NCBI RefSeq assembly: GCF_009649735.1
Contig: NZ_WJNH01000018.1
Span: 617-64,616, forward strand
Length of the DNA stretch: 64,000 nucleotides
Origin: Salinibacillus xinjiangensis
Lineage (GTDB): Bacteria; Bacillota; Bacilli; Bacillales; Alkalibacillaceae
Direction of reading: 5' to 3'
Position numbers and translations under genes: made by a program. Below the pieces are notes generated by a model. The model saw only the letters and a program-made list of their open reading frames with translations. It was not told the origin of the DNA and did not search any database. Below, in pieces: positions 8,815-18,285 of this stretch (position 1 is the first letter of the stretch; every line of letters starts with the position of its first letter).

Positions 8815-9822
8815 TTGAGTAAACTTAAACAAGTCTTGCAATCATATGGAATGTTTCCATATCAAGGTGAAATGATTACGAAAAAATTGGCAAAAGTCTA
8901 TACAGGTAATCAGTATGTTGCACTCAAGCAAACAAAAACACCGCATGTCAACCGGACATTTGCTATGGTTTATCAGCTGGCTAAAAAGAAAAATTTATCG
9001 TCAGTAGCCCAAGTATATTTAAATGATAAGCAATCACCCGTTTTACTCGGAAAGAAGCATTCGTATTATGTTTCACCTTGGTTTAAATCAAAACAAGATG
9101 TTTCATTTTCTTCTTCCTTACTGCCGTTTTTTTCGGAATTAGCTGTAATTCATACCAAAACAGCAGTGGATAGAAGGCTCAACGTAGACCAAGTTCAGGA
9201 TTGGATTCAAGCACAAAAGTCAAAAGTGAAGACGAATTTTAACCAATTTGAAAAATGGATAGGTTCATTTGAAGCAAATCATTACATGTCCCCTTCCGAA
9301 TTACTAATTTGCCATTCTTACCGATTAATCCGTGAAATCTCCATGCAGATGGAATACTGGTACGGTGAATGGCTAGAACGTGTGAGGGAAGAGAAAAAAA
9401 TGACCTTTTCTCTTTGCCATGGTAACTTATCACCCTCTCACTTTATCAATTCCGTCGATGGTATGGTCTTGATCAATTGGGAAAAAGCTTTTTATGGGCA
9501 TCCAGCAAAGGACCTTGCCCAGTTTTTTTATTCTATCTGTTTTTACCATGACGCTCCTATTGAGCAATTGATAGAAGGACTAAACATTTATGTTGACCAA
9601 CATACTTTTATGAATGGGGACATATCCATACTTTCGCTTCACTTACTTAATTTAGACCGTTACTTGCAGGAGGTATATCAATATGTGAAAAATCCAAACC
9701 TCCGTACTGAAGTTGAGTGGATTCAGCGTTTTCAGCGTTATCAATTTTACTTTGATCACGTATTAAAGGTTCAAAAACACCTCCAAGATGAGCATATTAA
9801 CAATGATGATGAGAGCATTTAA
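8815..9822 (+). CDS. ysxE: YsxE, CotS/HipA-like kinase-fold spore coat protein
   Basis: A 335-residue protein of the CotS/YutH/YsxE group, which has the fold of aminoglycoside phosphotransferases. The Brenner-type motif reads LCHGNLSPSHFI (near residue 200), followed by LINWEKAFYGHPAKDLAQFF. The usual HGDxxxxN aspartate is replaced (HGNLSPSH) and the metal-binding D of the following DFD/DWE motif is N, so catalytic activity is doubtful. YsxE is a coat-associated protein in B. subtilis. The TTG start at 8815 follows GAGGATGAG. It is probably co-transcribed with spoVID, and its stop codon overlaps the end of a convergent small gene. Confidence 0.85.
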   Translation: MSKLKQVLQSYGMFPYQGEMITKKLAKVYTGNQYVALKQTKTPHVNRTFAMVYQLAKKKNLSSVAQVYLNDKQSPVLLGKKHSYYVSPWFKSKQDVSFSSSLLPFFSELAVIHTKTAVDRRLNVDQVQDWIQAQKSKVKTNFNQFEKWIGSFEANHYMSPSELLICHSYRLIREISMQMEYWYGEWLERVREEKKMTFSLCHGNLSPSHFINSVDGMVLINWEKAFYGHPAKDLAQFFYSICFYHDAPIEQLIEGLNIYVDQHTFMNGDISILSLHLLNLDRYLQEVYQYVKNPNLRTEVEWIQRFQRYQFYFDHVLKVQKHLQDEHINNDDESI

Positions 9823-10007
9823 ATCCAGTCTAAATAAAAGGCAAAAAAGATTCCGACAAAAATACCTGTTAAGAAAACATCTAAAGTCGTTGGGATTAAT
9901 AAGGTTCGAATAATTTGATAGACCATTAGGGGCACCGTACATCTTTCAATGACAAATATCCAATGTCTTAACCAAGGTGGCAACTTATAACGATAAAATT
10001 TTCCCAT
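9819..10007 (-). CDS. Small conserved-type membrane protein of unknown function
   Basis: A 62-residue protein with a basic N terminus (GKFYRYKLPPWLRHW) and one or two hydrophobic segments (about residues 18-38 and 45-60). The reality of the gene is supported by an excellent ribosome site, AAAGGAGGATCATA directly before the ATG on the reverse strand, and by its tight tail-to-tail fit with ysxE (four shared bases). I do not recognise the family with certainty. Small positively charged membrane proteins of this kind are common around sporulation genes, but no role can be given. Confidence 0.65.
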   Translation of the reverse strand: MGKFYRYKLPPWLRHWIFVIERCTVPLMVYQIIRTLLIPTTLDVFLTGIFVGIFFAFYLDWI

Positions 10008-10075
10008 TATGATCCTCCTTTTACAAACTCGTTAGTATAATATGATGTAAAAGTGGAAAAAGTGTTAAAAGATAA

Positions 10076-10105
10076 TTGACTTTTATATCGAAAACTGGCT
10101 AAAAT
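10076..10105 (+). promoter_or_regulatory. Sigma-A promoter of the valS leader
   Basis: TTGACT (10076-10081) and TAAAAT (10100-10105) with an 18-base spacer stand just upstream of the T-box leader and point towards valS. Confidence 0.7.
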
Positions 10106-10111
10106 AATTAA

Positions 10112-10392
10112 TACAAAGGAATAGGAAGAAATGCCTTGATAGGGAGGAGTACAAGGAGTATGCCTTCAGAGAGGGAAACGATTTGCTGAGACGTTTCCTA
10201 GGAACAAACTACCTTGGAAGGTCGCCCTGGAAGATGCAGTTTCTTTGAAACCAAGTAGAAGAAACCGGATAACCCGTTATAAAAATGAAGTGTACAGTAG
10301 ATTCGACTGTAGTAAAGTTGAACTGTAAATAAAGGTGGTACCGCGAAATAACCCTTTTCGTCCTTTTCAATAGGATGAGAAGGGTTTTTTTA
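10112..10392 (+). promoter_or_regulatory. T-box riboswitch sensing tRNA-Val upstream of valS
   Basis: The leader has the T-box bulge sequence TGGTACCGCG (10336-10345). Stem I can be drawn: AGGG (10141-10144) pairs with CCCT (10225-10228), and CAAGG (10152-10156) pairs with CCTTG (10212-10216). These flank a specifier loop with AGTA on the 5' side and GAAGGTCG on the 3' side. The specifier codon is GTC at 10221-10223 (valine). The T-box base before ACC is T, which pairs with discriminator A73, as in tRNA-Val. Uncharged tRNA-Val would favour the antiterminator and allow valS transcription. Confidence 0.93.
10350..10392 (+). terminator. Regulated terminator of the valS T-box leader
   Basis: AACCCTTTTCGTCCT (10350-10364) pairs with AGGATGAGAAGGGTT (10372-10386) and is followed by a run of T. 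It overlaps the T-box region and is therefore exclusive with the antiterminator. Confidence 0.88.
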
Positions 10393-10454
10393 TTTCTATA
10401 ATGGCGACTACATCCTGATAGGTATTGATTGTAAAAGGTTAAGGAGGAATGGAT

Positions 10455-13097
10455 ATGGGAAATCAAGAGGTTTCGATGCCGCCAAAATATGATCCCACTC
10501 AAGTGGAATCTGGACGGTATGATTATTGGGTTAAGGGTAAGTTTTTTGAGGCTAAGGATGATAAGAGTAAGGATCCGTTTACAATTGTGATTCCACCGCC
10601 AAACGTAACGGGTAAACTTCATCTCGGCCATGCTTGGGATACGACTTTACAGGATATTATTACGCGTTATAAAAGGATGCAAGGCTATGATGTATTGTGG
10701 TTACCAGGTATGGACCATGCGGGAATTGCGACTCAAGCAAAGGTTGAAGCAAAGCTTAAAGAAGAAGGAAAAAACAGATATGACCTTGGTCGAGAGAAAT
10801 TTGTGGAACAGGTTTGGGATTGGAAGGAAGAGTATGCCTCCTTCATTCGCAAACAGTGGGAAAAGCTTGGTTTAGGCCTAGACTACTCTAGAGAGCGATT
10901 TACTCTTGATGAAGGGTTATCAAATGCTGTTAAAGAAGTATTTGTAACGCTGTATGAAAAAGGCTTAATCTACCGTGGCGAATATATTATCAACTGGGAC
11001 CCACAAACACAAACCGCTCTTTCAGATATCGAGGTTATCTATAAGGAAGTTCAGGGTGCATTTTATCATATGAAGTATCCTTTAAAGGACGGATCAGGCT
11101 ATATTGAAATTGCCACCACGCGCCCAGAAACGATGTTAGGAGATACAGCGGTAGCTGTTCATCCTAAAGATGAGCGTTATCAACACCTGATTGGAAAAGA
11201 GGTTGTATTGCCTTTAACAGGTCGTGAAATTGAAATTGTTGCTGATGATTATGTTGATATGGAATTTGGTTCTGGTGCCGTTAAAATCACACCGGCTCAT
11301 GATCCAAATGACTTTGAAATTGGCAATCGTCACAACCTTGAACGAATACTCGTGATGAATGAAGACGGAACGATGAATGAAAATGCCTTAAAATATCAAG
11401 GAATGGATCGGTTTGAATGCCGGAAACAGCTTGTCAAAGATCTACAGGATGAAGGGGTATTGTTTAAGATTGAGGAACATACCCATTCAGTTGGCCATTC
11501 CGAGCGTAGTGGTGCTGTTGTTGAACCATACCTATCTACACAATGGTTCGTTAATATGGAGCCATTAGCTAAAGCTGCGGTTGACCTACAGAGCACAGAT
11601 GACAAAGTTGAGTTTGTTCCGGACCGTTTTGAAAAGACGTATCTAAACTGGATGGAAAATATTCGTGATTGGTGTATTTCTCGTCAGCTATGGTGGGGGC
11701 ACAGAATTCCAGCCTGGTACCACAAGGAAACAGGTGAGGTTTATGTAGGAAAAGAGGCACCAAAGGATATTGAAAATTGGGAGCAGGATGAAGATGTATT
11801 AGATACTTGGTTCTCATCGGCGTTATGGCCGTTCTCAACGTTAGGCTGGCCAGATCAGGAAAGCTCTGACCTAAACCGATATTTCCCTACTGATGTACTT
11901 GTTACAGGCTATGACATTATCTTTTTCTGGGTTTCACGCATGATTTTTCAATCGAAGCAGTTTATGGATAGAAGACCATTTAAGGATGTTTTGATCCATG
12001 GCTTAGTCCGAGATGCGGAAGGACGAAAAATGAGTAAGTCCTTAGGTAATGGGGTCGACCCAATGGAAGTAGTGGAAAAATATGGTGCTGATTCACTTAG
12101 ATATTTCCTTTCCACCGGTTCATCTCCAGGACAGGACTTGCGATTTCACTGGGAAAAGATCGAATCCACTTGGAATTTTGCGAATAAGATTTGGAATGCA
12201 TCCCGCTTTGTGCTAATGAACCTCGATGGGATGAAATATGAAGAGGTTGATTTGTCTGGTGATAAATCTGTAGCGGATCAATGGATACTAACTCGTTTAA
12301 ATGAAACCATTGAACAAGTAACTAGAAATATTGATAAATATGATTTTGGTGAAGCAGGACGGCACCTTTACAACTTTATATGGGATGAGTTTTGTGATTG
12401 GTATATTGAAATGGCAAAGCTACCTTTATATGGTGATGATGAAGAGGCGAAGCATACGACAAAATCAGTTTTAGTATATGTTCTCGACCAAACAATGCGT
12501 ATGTTGCATCCATTTATGCCATTTATTACCGAGGAAATATGGCAGCATTTGCCACATGATGGCGAATCCATTACCGTTTCATCATGGCCACAAGTGAAGC
12601 CTGAGTTCACGAATGAAAAAGCATCTTCTCAAATGAAGCTGTTGGTTGACTTGATACGTTCTGTGAGAAATATTCGGGCAGAAGTGAACACACCGATGTC
12701 TAAAGAAATAAAAATGTTAGTTAAAGCAAATGATGCGACCGTTAAAGCAGGTCTTGAAACGAATCGCCATTATTTAGAAAAGTTCTGTAATCCAAGTGAA
12801 TTACAGATTAATACAGAGTTAAATGTTCCGGAAAAAGCGATGAGTGCAGTAGTGACAGGGGCAGAAATTTATTTACCATTGGAAGGTCTAATTAATATTG
12901 AAGAAGAATTAGCACGATTACAAAAAGAATGGGAAAAGTGGAATGCTGAAGTAGACCTTGTTCAGAAAAAATTAGCCAATGAAAAGTTTGTCAATAACGC
13001 ACCCGAACAAATTGTGGAGCAAGAACGAGATAAGGAAAAAGATTATTTAGATAAACGAGCGAAAGTAGAGCAACGAATGAAAGACTTAAAGGGGTAA
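10455..13097 (+). CDS. valS: Valyl-tRNA synthetase
   Basis: This class I aminoacyl-tRNA synthetase charges tRNA-Val. The start is taken as the ATG at 10455, seven bases after AAGGAGG; the ATG at 10449 is only one base from the ribosome site. This gives 880 residues, the usual length. Motifs are the HIGH box in [14 protein letters not shown], the CP1 editing-domain segments [13 protein letters not shown] and [11 protein letters not shown], the KMSKS loop [11 protein letters not shown], and a C-terminal coiled-coil arm after about residue 815. Expression is set by the T-box leader that reads valine codon GTC. A small hairpin at 13108-13132 separates it from folC. Confidence 0.97.
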   Translation: MGNQEVSMPPKYDPTQVESGRYDYWVKGKFFEAKDDKSKDPFTIVIPPPNVTGKLHLGHAWDTTLQDIITRYKRMQGYDVLWLPGMDHAGIATQAKVEAKLKEEGKNRYDLGREKFVEQVWDWKEEYASFIRKQWEKLGLGLDYSRERFTLDEGLSNAVKEVFVTLYEKGLIYRGEYIINWDPQTQTALSDIEVIYKEVQGAFYHMKYPLKDGSGYIEIATTRPETMLGDTAVAVHPKDERYQHLIGKEVVLPLTGREIEIVADDYVDMEFGSGAVKITPAHDPNDFEIGNRHNLERILVMNEDGTMNENALKYQGMDRFECRKQLVKDLQDEGVLFKIEEHTHSVGHSERSGAVVEPYLSTQWFVNMEPLAKAAVDLQSTDDKVEFVPDRFEKTYLNWMENIRDWCISRQLWWGHRIPAWYHKETGEVYVGKEAPKDIENWEQDEDVLDTWFSSALWPFSTLGWPDQESSDLNRYFPTDVLVTGYDIIFFWVSRMIFQSKQFMDRRPFKDVLIHGLVRDAEGRKMSKSLGNGVDPMEVVEKYGADSLRYFLSTGSSPGQDLRFHWEKIESTWNFANKIWNASRFVLMNLDGMKYEEVDLSGDKSVADQWILTRLNETIEQVTRNIDKYDFGEAGRHLYNFIWDEFCDWYIEMAKLPLYGDDEEAKHTTKSVLVYVLDQTMRMLHPFMPFITEEIWQHLPHDGESITVSSWPQVKPEFTNEKASSQMKLLVDLIRSVRNIRAEVNTPMSKEIKMLVKANDATVKAGLETNRHYLEKFCNPSELQINTELNVPEKAMSAVVTGAEIYLPLEGLINIEEELARLQKEWEKWNAEVDLVQKKLANEKFVNNAPEQIVEQERDKEKDYLDKRAKVEQRMKDLKG

Positions 13098-13163
13098 TTT
13101 CTATATAGGGGGGCAGTTGTACTGTTCCCCTAATTTTCATGCTGAAAAAGTGAGGGAACTAAG

Positions 13164-14456
13164 ATGGACTACAGAGAAGCTGTTCAATGGATACATAGTC
13201 GCGAAACTTTTGGTATCAAACCAGGATTAAAACGTATGGAATGGTTAATGGAAAAGCTTAATCATCCGCAAAAGAAAATCAAAGCCATTCATATAGCTGG
13301 TACCAATGGCAAAGGCTCCACCTTGTCCTTTTTAAGGCATATTATGCAATCTCACGGCTATTCTGTAGGCACCTTTACATCACCGTACATTGTAAAATTT
13401 AATGAACGCATAAGTGTTGATGGCCAACCAATTCCAGATGATGAGATGACTAGTTTTGTAGAAAAAATAAAGCCATTATGTCTTGAATTAGAAAAGACAG
13501 AGCTTGGCCCACCAACGGAATTTGAAGTTATTACAGCCATTGCATTTGATTATTTTTCACAGCAGGACTTGGATTACGTTTTATTTGAGACTGGGCTAGG
13601 TGGAAGATTAGATTCAACCAATGTGGTACAACCCATTTTAACTATCATCACAAATGTTGGATTAGATCATACAGCAATATTAGGAAATACATATGAACAA
13701 ATTGCCTATGAAAAAGCGGGGATTATGAAGGAACAAATTCCGTTAGTTACAGCTGTTACCGAACAGCAATCTTTACATTTAATAAAGCGAAAAGCCTCAG
13801 AGTTGAGCGTACCTTTGGATCATTTTTCTAGTGACTTTAGAGCTAAACAATTAGGAGTACATGATGGATTGGAAACTTTTTCGTTTTTTTCGAAGCTAGG
13901 AGATTATTCTGAATTAGCCATTCAAATGAGGGGTTTCCACCAAGTTGTAAATGCTTCAACGGCACTCCAAGCATTCTTGCGTTTAAGTAAAATGGTCAAT
14001 CTTCAAGTAGATACCACAAAGGTAAAAGAAGGATTATTTGGCACAACTTGGCCAGGAAGGTTTGAAACGGTCCATCATCATCCATTAGTCATTATTGATG
14101 GTGCTCATAATAAGGAGGGGATTGAGACGCTTATCCAAACCGTTGAGCGTTTCTATCCGGAAAAAAGAAAACATTTGCTGTTTTCAGCAATGAAGGATAA
14201 AGCTTTAAGCGATATGATTAATCTGTTTAATCAGGCGTTTACCACTGTTACCTTTACTACTTTTGAATTCGAACGTGCAGCCAAGGCGGAAAATTTATTT
14301 GAGTTGAGTGATCATCCAAATAAGCATCTTAAGTCAAATTGGGAAGCGTCGATTAAAGAACTTATCCAGTCCATTGATCCTATGAATGAAGTCATCATTA
14401 TCTCAGGATCTTTATATTTTATTTCAGTAATTAGACAATATTTTGAAATTAATTAG
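13164..14456 (+). CDS. folC: Folylpolyglutamate synthase / dihydrofolate synthase
   Basis: This Mur-ligase-type enzyme adds glutamate to folates (and, in bifunctional members, to dihydropteroate) using ATP. The 430-residue protein has the P-loop HIAGTNGKGSTLSFL near residue 45, the VGLDHTAILG segment, and IIDGAHNKEG at the start of the C-terminal domain. The ATG at 13164 follows GAGGGAACTAAG. It lies immediately after valS, the standard arrangement, and is probably partly co-transcribed with it. In B. subtilis comC follows folC; here a diguanylate cyclase gene stands there instead. Confidence 0.95.
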   Translation: MDYREAVQWIHSRETFGIKPGLKRMEWLMEKLNHPQKKIKAIHIAGTNGKGSTLSFLRHIMQSHGYSVGTFTSPYIVKFNERISVDGQPIPDDEMTSFVEKIKPLCLELEKTELGPPTEFEVITAIAFDYFSQQDLDYVLFETGLGGRLDSTNVVQPILTIITNVGLDHTAILGNTYEQIAYEKAGIMKEQIPLVTAVTEQQSLHLIKRKASELSVPLDHFSSDFRAKQLGVHDGLETFSFFSKLGDYSELAIQMRGFHQVVNASTALQAFLRLSKMVNLQVDTTKVKEGLFGTTWPGRFETVHHHPLVIIDGAHNKEGIETLIQTVERFYPEKRKHLLFSAMKDKALSDMINLFNQAFTTVTFTTFEFERAAKAENLFELSDHPNKHLKSNWEASIKELIQSIDPMNEVIIISGSLYFISVIRQYFEIN

Positions 14457-14573
14457 TAAAATATGATAAAATTACTTTAATATATTAAAATATCAGAATT
14501 TTTGTAGTGAAAAATAGTTAAATAGAGATAAAGTATTAGGTTTGGAAAAATGGGTTAATGGGAGATGCAAAGT

Positions 14574-16310
14574 ATGACAAAACAGAAGAAAAGGATTATC
14601 TGGATCTTATGGTTGTTAATATGGCCTACGTTAATTTTTTATTTATATCAATTGATGGGTCATCGTGTCAACATTGAGGGTAATTGGTTTGACATTATTT
14701 CTTTTGCACTACTAATGTGTATCGTTTCCCTTTTTCCAATCATCGTAGGTGAAACCCCTATTTTCTTTATACACGGGATAAGCTTTGCTGTATTTTTGCA
14801 TTTCGGGTTGTTTGCAGAAGTAGTCCTAACACAAATTGCTGTGATTGCTTTAATCATGAAGCTTCGAATTGGAAAAGAGGATTTGTACCGCATTCCCGCT
14901 AATTTACTCTTGTTTCTATTAACTTCGATTATAGGAGCCGCTGTGTACTTTATGTTAGGTGGCGTGAACACAGATGCAGCGCGGGCCTTTACTGTTGAAC
15001 AACAGCTACCTATTTTAGGCTATATAATTGGTGTTATATTTGGAAACCAAATCTTATTACATCTATTACGAATGTTTATTACTTCCCAAAAGGAACGATT
15101 TTTCTCAAGATCGCTATTATGGGATGTTCTAACGTCTATCATAACTATTCCTGTTGGCTATGTTTTATATCTTTTGTATATCGAGCTTGGAGCTAAAGCA
15201 ATTTATTTTGTTGGAATTCCTTTCATCATGATATCTATTATGATTATGGGGTACTATGCTTCTAAAAAATTGAATACATATATGCAAAAAACAAGTGATA
15301 TTGGTCAGAAGCTAACTGGAAAGCTGGATGTAAAGGAAGTTTTAGATATTTTTGCAGCTGAAATTACATCTCTACTTGATGTTCATTATGGTTACATTTA
15401 CGATGTGTTAAATAGTAATGAAAGCTTAACATTAGTTCGTAACTTAGGAGACCAGAAAGGACCGCCATCACCACAGACCTTCAAGAAATTCCAAGGAATT
15501 AGTGGCATGGTATATGGAAATGGTGAGGGATTATTTTTCACGAAACGAACGATTTGGGAAAGTAGTATACCGGATTATTCGATACCTAATGATGCAGAAA
15601 GTCTCATCTCTGTTCCAATTAGAAGAAACGAAAAGGTCGTTGGAATCATCACCATTGCCTCACGAAATAAACGAGCCTATGAAAAATATCAATATATGCT
15701 TGTAGAAATCATGGCGAACTATCTAGCAGTTGCGATAGAAAACGCTAGACACTATGAATCCACTAAACAGAAAAGTGAGCGCTGTCAGTTAACAAAATTA
15801 TATAATTACCGATATTTTGAGGAATACCTACATCATCTCTTTGAAGATATGATAGCCAAAGGTGTGAAAGAAATCCATTCATTAATTTTGCTAGACTTAG
15901 ACTATTTCAAGCGCGTGAATGATACATACGGACATGAGAGTGGAAATGAGGTTTTAAGAGAGCTGGCAAAACGAATAGAAACAGCCATGAATAATAGCAT
16001 TGTTGCGAGATATGGCGGGGAGGAATTTGTCGTTCTATTACAGGGCAGAGGGAAAGATGAGGCTCTGTTTGAAGCGGAAAAACTGAGAAGAATAATAAGT
16101 GAACAGCCATTTCAACTGGAACAGCATATCACAGATGTTGACAATCCAATACAAGTTAATTTAACAGCAAGTATTGGTATTGCAACTTTTCCAGATGATT
16201 GTGATGACCCAACAGAGCTTATTAGACACGCGGACCGAGCCATGTATGTTGGAGCAAAAAATAATGGTAGAAATAAAGTAGCAACCTACGAAAAAGTTAT
16301 TCAAATGTAG
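14574..16310 (+). CDS. Membrane-bound GAF-GGDEF diguanylate cyclase
   Basis: Predicted to make cyclic di-GMP from two GTP. The start is the ATG at 14574, nine bases after GGGAG; the ATG at 14565 overlaps that site. The 578-residue product has about six to seven membrane helices (residues 8-220), a linker helix, a GAF domain (about 235-385) and a GGDEF domain (about 400-570). The signature is GGEEF at residues 481-485, preceded by LLDLDYFKRVNDTYGHESG, so the active site looks intact. The RxxD inhibitory site normally five residues before GGEEF is absent (the sequence is NNSIVARY). The N-terminal helices suggest a membrane sensor. No partner gene is adjacent. Confidence 0.87.
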   Translation: MTKQKKRIIWILWLLIWPTLIFYLYQLMGHRVNIEGNWFDIISFALLMCIVSLFPIIVGETPIFFIHGISFAVFLHFGLFAEVVLTQIAVIALIMKLRIGKEDLYRIPANLLLFLLTSIIGAAVYFMLGGVNTDAARAFTVEQQLPILGYIIGVIFGNQILLHLLRMFITSQKERFFSRSLLWDVLTSIITIPVGYVLYLLYIELGAKAIYFVGIPFIMISIMIMGYYASKKLNTYMQKTSDIGQKLTGKLDVKEVLDIFAAEITSLLDVHYGYIYDVLNSNESLTLVRNLGDQKGPPSPQTFKKFQGISGMVYGNGEGLFFTKRTIWESSIPDYSIPNDAESLISVPIRRNEKVVGIITIASRNKRAYEKYQYMLVEIMANYLAVAIENARHYESTKQKSERCQLTKLYNYRYFEEYLHHLFEDMIAKGVKEIHSLILLDLDYFKRVNDTYGHESGNEVLRELAKRIETAMNNSIVARYGGEEFVVLLQGRGKDEALFEAEKLRRIISEQPFQLEQHITDVDNPIQVNLTASIGIATFPDDCDDPTELIRHADRAMYVGAKNNGRNKVATYEKVIQM

Positions 16311-16339
16311 CAGCTGATTAGTGGAATCAGCTGCTTTTT
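16309..16339 (+). terminator. Terminator after the diguanylate cyclase gene
   Basis: An 11-bp perfect stem, AGCAGCTGATT (16309-16319) with AATCAGCTGCT (16325-16335), then T5. The stem begins inside the stop codon of the gene. Confidence 0.9.
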
Positions 16340-16401
16340 GTATTACATTGCCAGTTTATGAGGAGAAATAGGGAAAAATCAAGATGAAATTGTTTAATAG
16401 G

Positions 16402-16425
16402 TTGTCATAACTCGACAACTTTTTT
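16402..16425 (+). terminator. Small terminator-like hairpin before spoIIB
   Basis: GTTGTC (16402-16407) pairs with GACAAC (16414-16419), followed by six T. It is a short stem that could back up the previous terminator or act in the spoIIB leader. Confidence 0.4.
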
Positions 16426-16477
16426 CTCGTAAGCATGATAAGGTCAAGACAAAAGCAGGAAAAAGTGGGGGATTTAA

Positions 16478-17467
16478 GTGGACAAGAATCAGAAAAAGCT
16501 TTCTGTCCGAATTAATGGCGAAGAAAAAGAAGTCACAGCTAAATCATTCTACAAGGATGAGGATGCGAAGAAGGAAATGGCTGCAGCTTTAGACCAAAAT
16601 AGAGAACCTAGACATAGCAATCAGAATAACCCTTTTTCATACACTTCCAATCAAGACGAACCCCCTAAAGTAGAGGTATTACAAAGACCTTATCAAAAGA
16701 AACGATCATTATTTTCAAATATGCCTAGTCTAAAACGATTAGTCACGGCAGGGGTATCAGCCATTATCGTTGGTTCTATTTTAGGATTTGTGCTATTAAA
16801 TCTGCTATCAGGAATAGATGAACCTCAACAGGCTTTAGGGATAGAGGATGAGACGAATCAATCCGCAACAGGGACTGATGGAGAAGATGCAGTGACAACC
16901 TCACCTGCAAATGAGAATACAGTGGCTGTTTCATTCGATGGGGTTGATTCCCATGTTGTGCAGGTCGGTGTATACTCGAGCGAAGGAAAAGCTCAAGAAA
17001 GACAAAATCTGTTTAAAGATTCAGGGGTTTATCCTTTTATTTGGGAGTCAGAAGGAATGTTTTATTTGTTTGCCAGTCTAGGTTTAACCAATGAGACAGC
17101 GAAGCAGCTCGAAACAAGTATTGAAGAATTAGGCTTTGATCCGGAGAAAGATGCCTTTGTAAAGTCTTGGGCTGTGGCAGCTAGTGAAAAAGATATTTCA
17201 GAAGCTGAAGGGAATTGGATTAAAGAAGGAATGTCACTTTGGAAAGAGACAGTTCCGTTAGCAACAAGTTATTCGGAGGAGCTATCGTCGCAAATAGATA
17301 AGACTCGTAGTTGGTATCAGAATAAACCAGAATCCATTAGTGAAAGTGGCGAGCAATTTGCAGCTAAGTATAATCAATTGCTTGAGCAATCCGAGGAATC
17401 TCATTGGCTAGTCCAAAATCAGTTAATTGGAATCTTACACGCGTATCAACAGTATATGAATAGTTAG
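16478..17467 (+). CDS. spoIIB: Stage II sporulation protein B (septal thinning / engulfment)
   Basis: SpoIIB localises to the sporulation septum and helps engulfment. The GTG at 16478 follows GTGGGGGATTTAA. The 329-residue protein has a short basic cytoplasmic part (SVRINGEEKEVTAK, then Gln/Asn-rich sequence), one membrane helix at about residues 88-112, and an extracellular part with a SPOR-like domain (about residues 150-220, VQVGVYSSEGKAQERQNLF). The final 100 residues are helical. Assignment rests on architecture, length and its place upstream of maf-radC-mreB. Sequence conservation in this family is low outside the SPOR region. Confidence 0.85.
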   Translation: MDKNQKKLSVRINGEEKEVTAKSFYKDEDAKKEMAAALDQNREPRHSNQNNPFSYTSNQDEPPKVEVLQRPYQKKRSLFSNMPSLKRLVTAGVSAIIVGSILGFVLLNLLSGIDEPQQALGIEDETNQSATGTDGEDAVTTSPANENTVAVSFDGVDSHVVQVGVYSSEGKAQERQNLFKDSGVYPFIWESEGMFYLFASLGLTNETAKQLETSIEELGFDPEKDAFVKSWAVAASEKDISEAEGNWIKEGMSLWKETVPLATSYSEELSSQIDKTRSWYQNKPESISESGEQFAAKYNQLLEQSEESHWLVQNQLIGILHAYQQYMNS

Positions 17468-17492
17468 GACAGAAGTTTTTCTGTCCTTTTTT
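17466..17492 (+). terminator. Terminator after spoIIB
   Basis: A nine-base-pair perfect stem, AGGACAGAA with TTCTGTCCT, a four-base loop and six T. It starts within the spoIIB stop codon. Confidence 0.88.
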
Positions 17493-17610
17493 AATTCAAT
17501 TAAAACCACAGTTTCTTTTAACTAGGTGGATGGGAAACGAATTTATTTATGAGTATAATTTTAATTTTCGAGAAAAAGATGAAGTCAATAATGAATAATT
17601 GCTTTTTGAA

Positions 17611-17639
17611 TTTAACGTACAAGTTATTTAAAATATAAT
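17611..17639 (+). promoter_or_regulatory. Candidate sigma-A promoter of maf-radC
   Basis: TTTAAC (17611-17616) and TATAAT (17634-17639) are separated by 17 bases. The -35 element is weak. The remaining spacer between spoIIB and maf shows nothing else. Confidence 0.4.
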
Positions 17640-17676
17640 TACAGAAAGATTCCAAAGATGTAATGGGGGTTATTTG

Positions 17677-18261
17677 ATGTCGCGACAACTCATACTAGCC
17701 TCATCCTCACCGAGAAGGCAACAGTTACTAGAGCAAGTGAAAATTCCGTTTGACATACGTAAACCAGATGTTGATGAATCTATAATTTCAAGTCGTTCAC
17801 CAGAAAGTAAAGTTGAGCAACTAGCAAAATTGAAAGCTGACCATGTATCATTATTGACAGAGCAAGAAGTGATTTTAGCTGCTGATACAGTAGTATCCTA
17901 CCAGGGAGATATTTTCGAGAAGCCTCACACGGAAGAAGATGCAATGAATATGCTATCTGCATTAAGTGGACAGGTTCATGAGGTTTATACTGGAGTAGCT
18001 ATTCGAACGAGTGATCGTATAAAAGTATTGGCAGAGAAAACGGAAGTAGAATTTTGGCCTTTAAGTTCAAAAGAAATCCATCATTATATTTCTACAATGG
18101 ACCCCTTCGATAAAGCTGGAGCTTACGGAATCCAAAGTATAGGAGCCACATTTGTTAAAAGAATCATCGGTGATTATTATAATGTAGTTGGTTTACCGAT
18201 ATCTCGTGTAGTGAGAGAACTACGAGATTTTTCAATATACCCTAGCTTTTTTCAATCATGA
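17677..18261 (+). CDS. maf: Maf-type nucleotide pyrophosphatase (dTTP/UTP class)
   Basis: Hydrolyses non-canonical and/or canonical dTTP/UTP to the monophosphate, a house-cleaning role. In B. subtilis overexpression blocks septation. The ATG at 17677 follows GGGGGTTATTTG and gives 194 residues. Family motifs are ILASSSPRRQQLLEQ at the N terminus, VILAADTVV (catalytic aspartate region) and DPFDKAGAYGIQSIGATFV. It sits between spoIIB and radC as in B. subtilis and is separated from radC by only 24 bases, so the two genes are probably co-transcribed. Confidence 0.95.
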   Translation: MSRQLILASSSPRRQQLLEQVKIPFDIRKPDVDESIISSRSPESKVEQLAKLKADHVSLLTEQEVILAADTVVSYQGDIFEKPHTEEDAMNMLSALSGQVHEVYTGVAIRTSDRIKVLAEKTEVEFWPLSSKEIHHYISTMDPFDKAGAYGIQSIGATFVKRIIGDYYNVVGLPISRVVRELRDFSIYPSFFQS

Positions 18262-18285
18262 GTTAGTGTGGGAGGAGAATGTATA

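Noticed and set aside
10209-10631. 140-codon reverse-strand frame over the valS leader
   Set aside because: It runs antisense through the T-box, its terminator and the start of valS, has no ribosome site, and its composition follows the structured RNA.
17493-17610. Small gene between spoIIB and maf
   Set aside because: AT-rich sequence without a ribosome site followed by a frame of useful length. Only a possible promoter was found further down.
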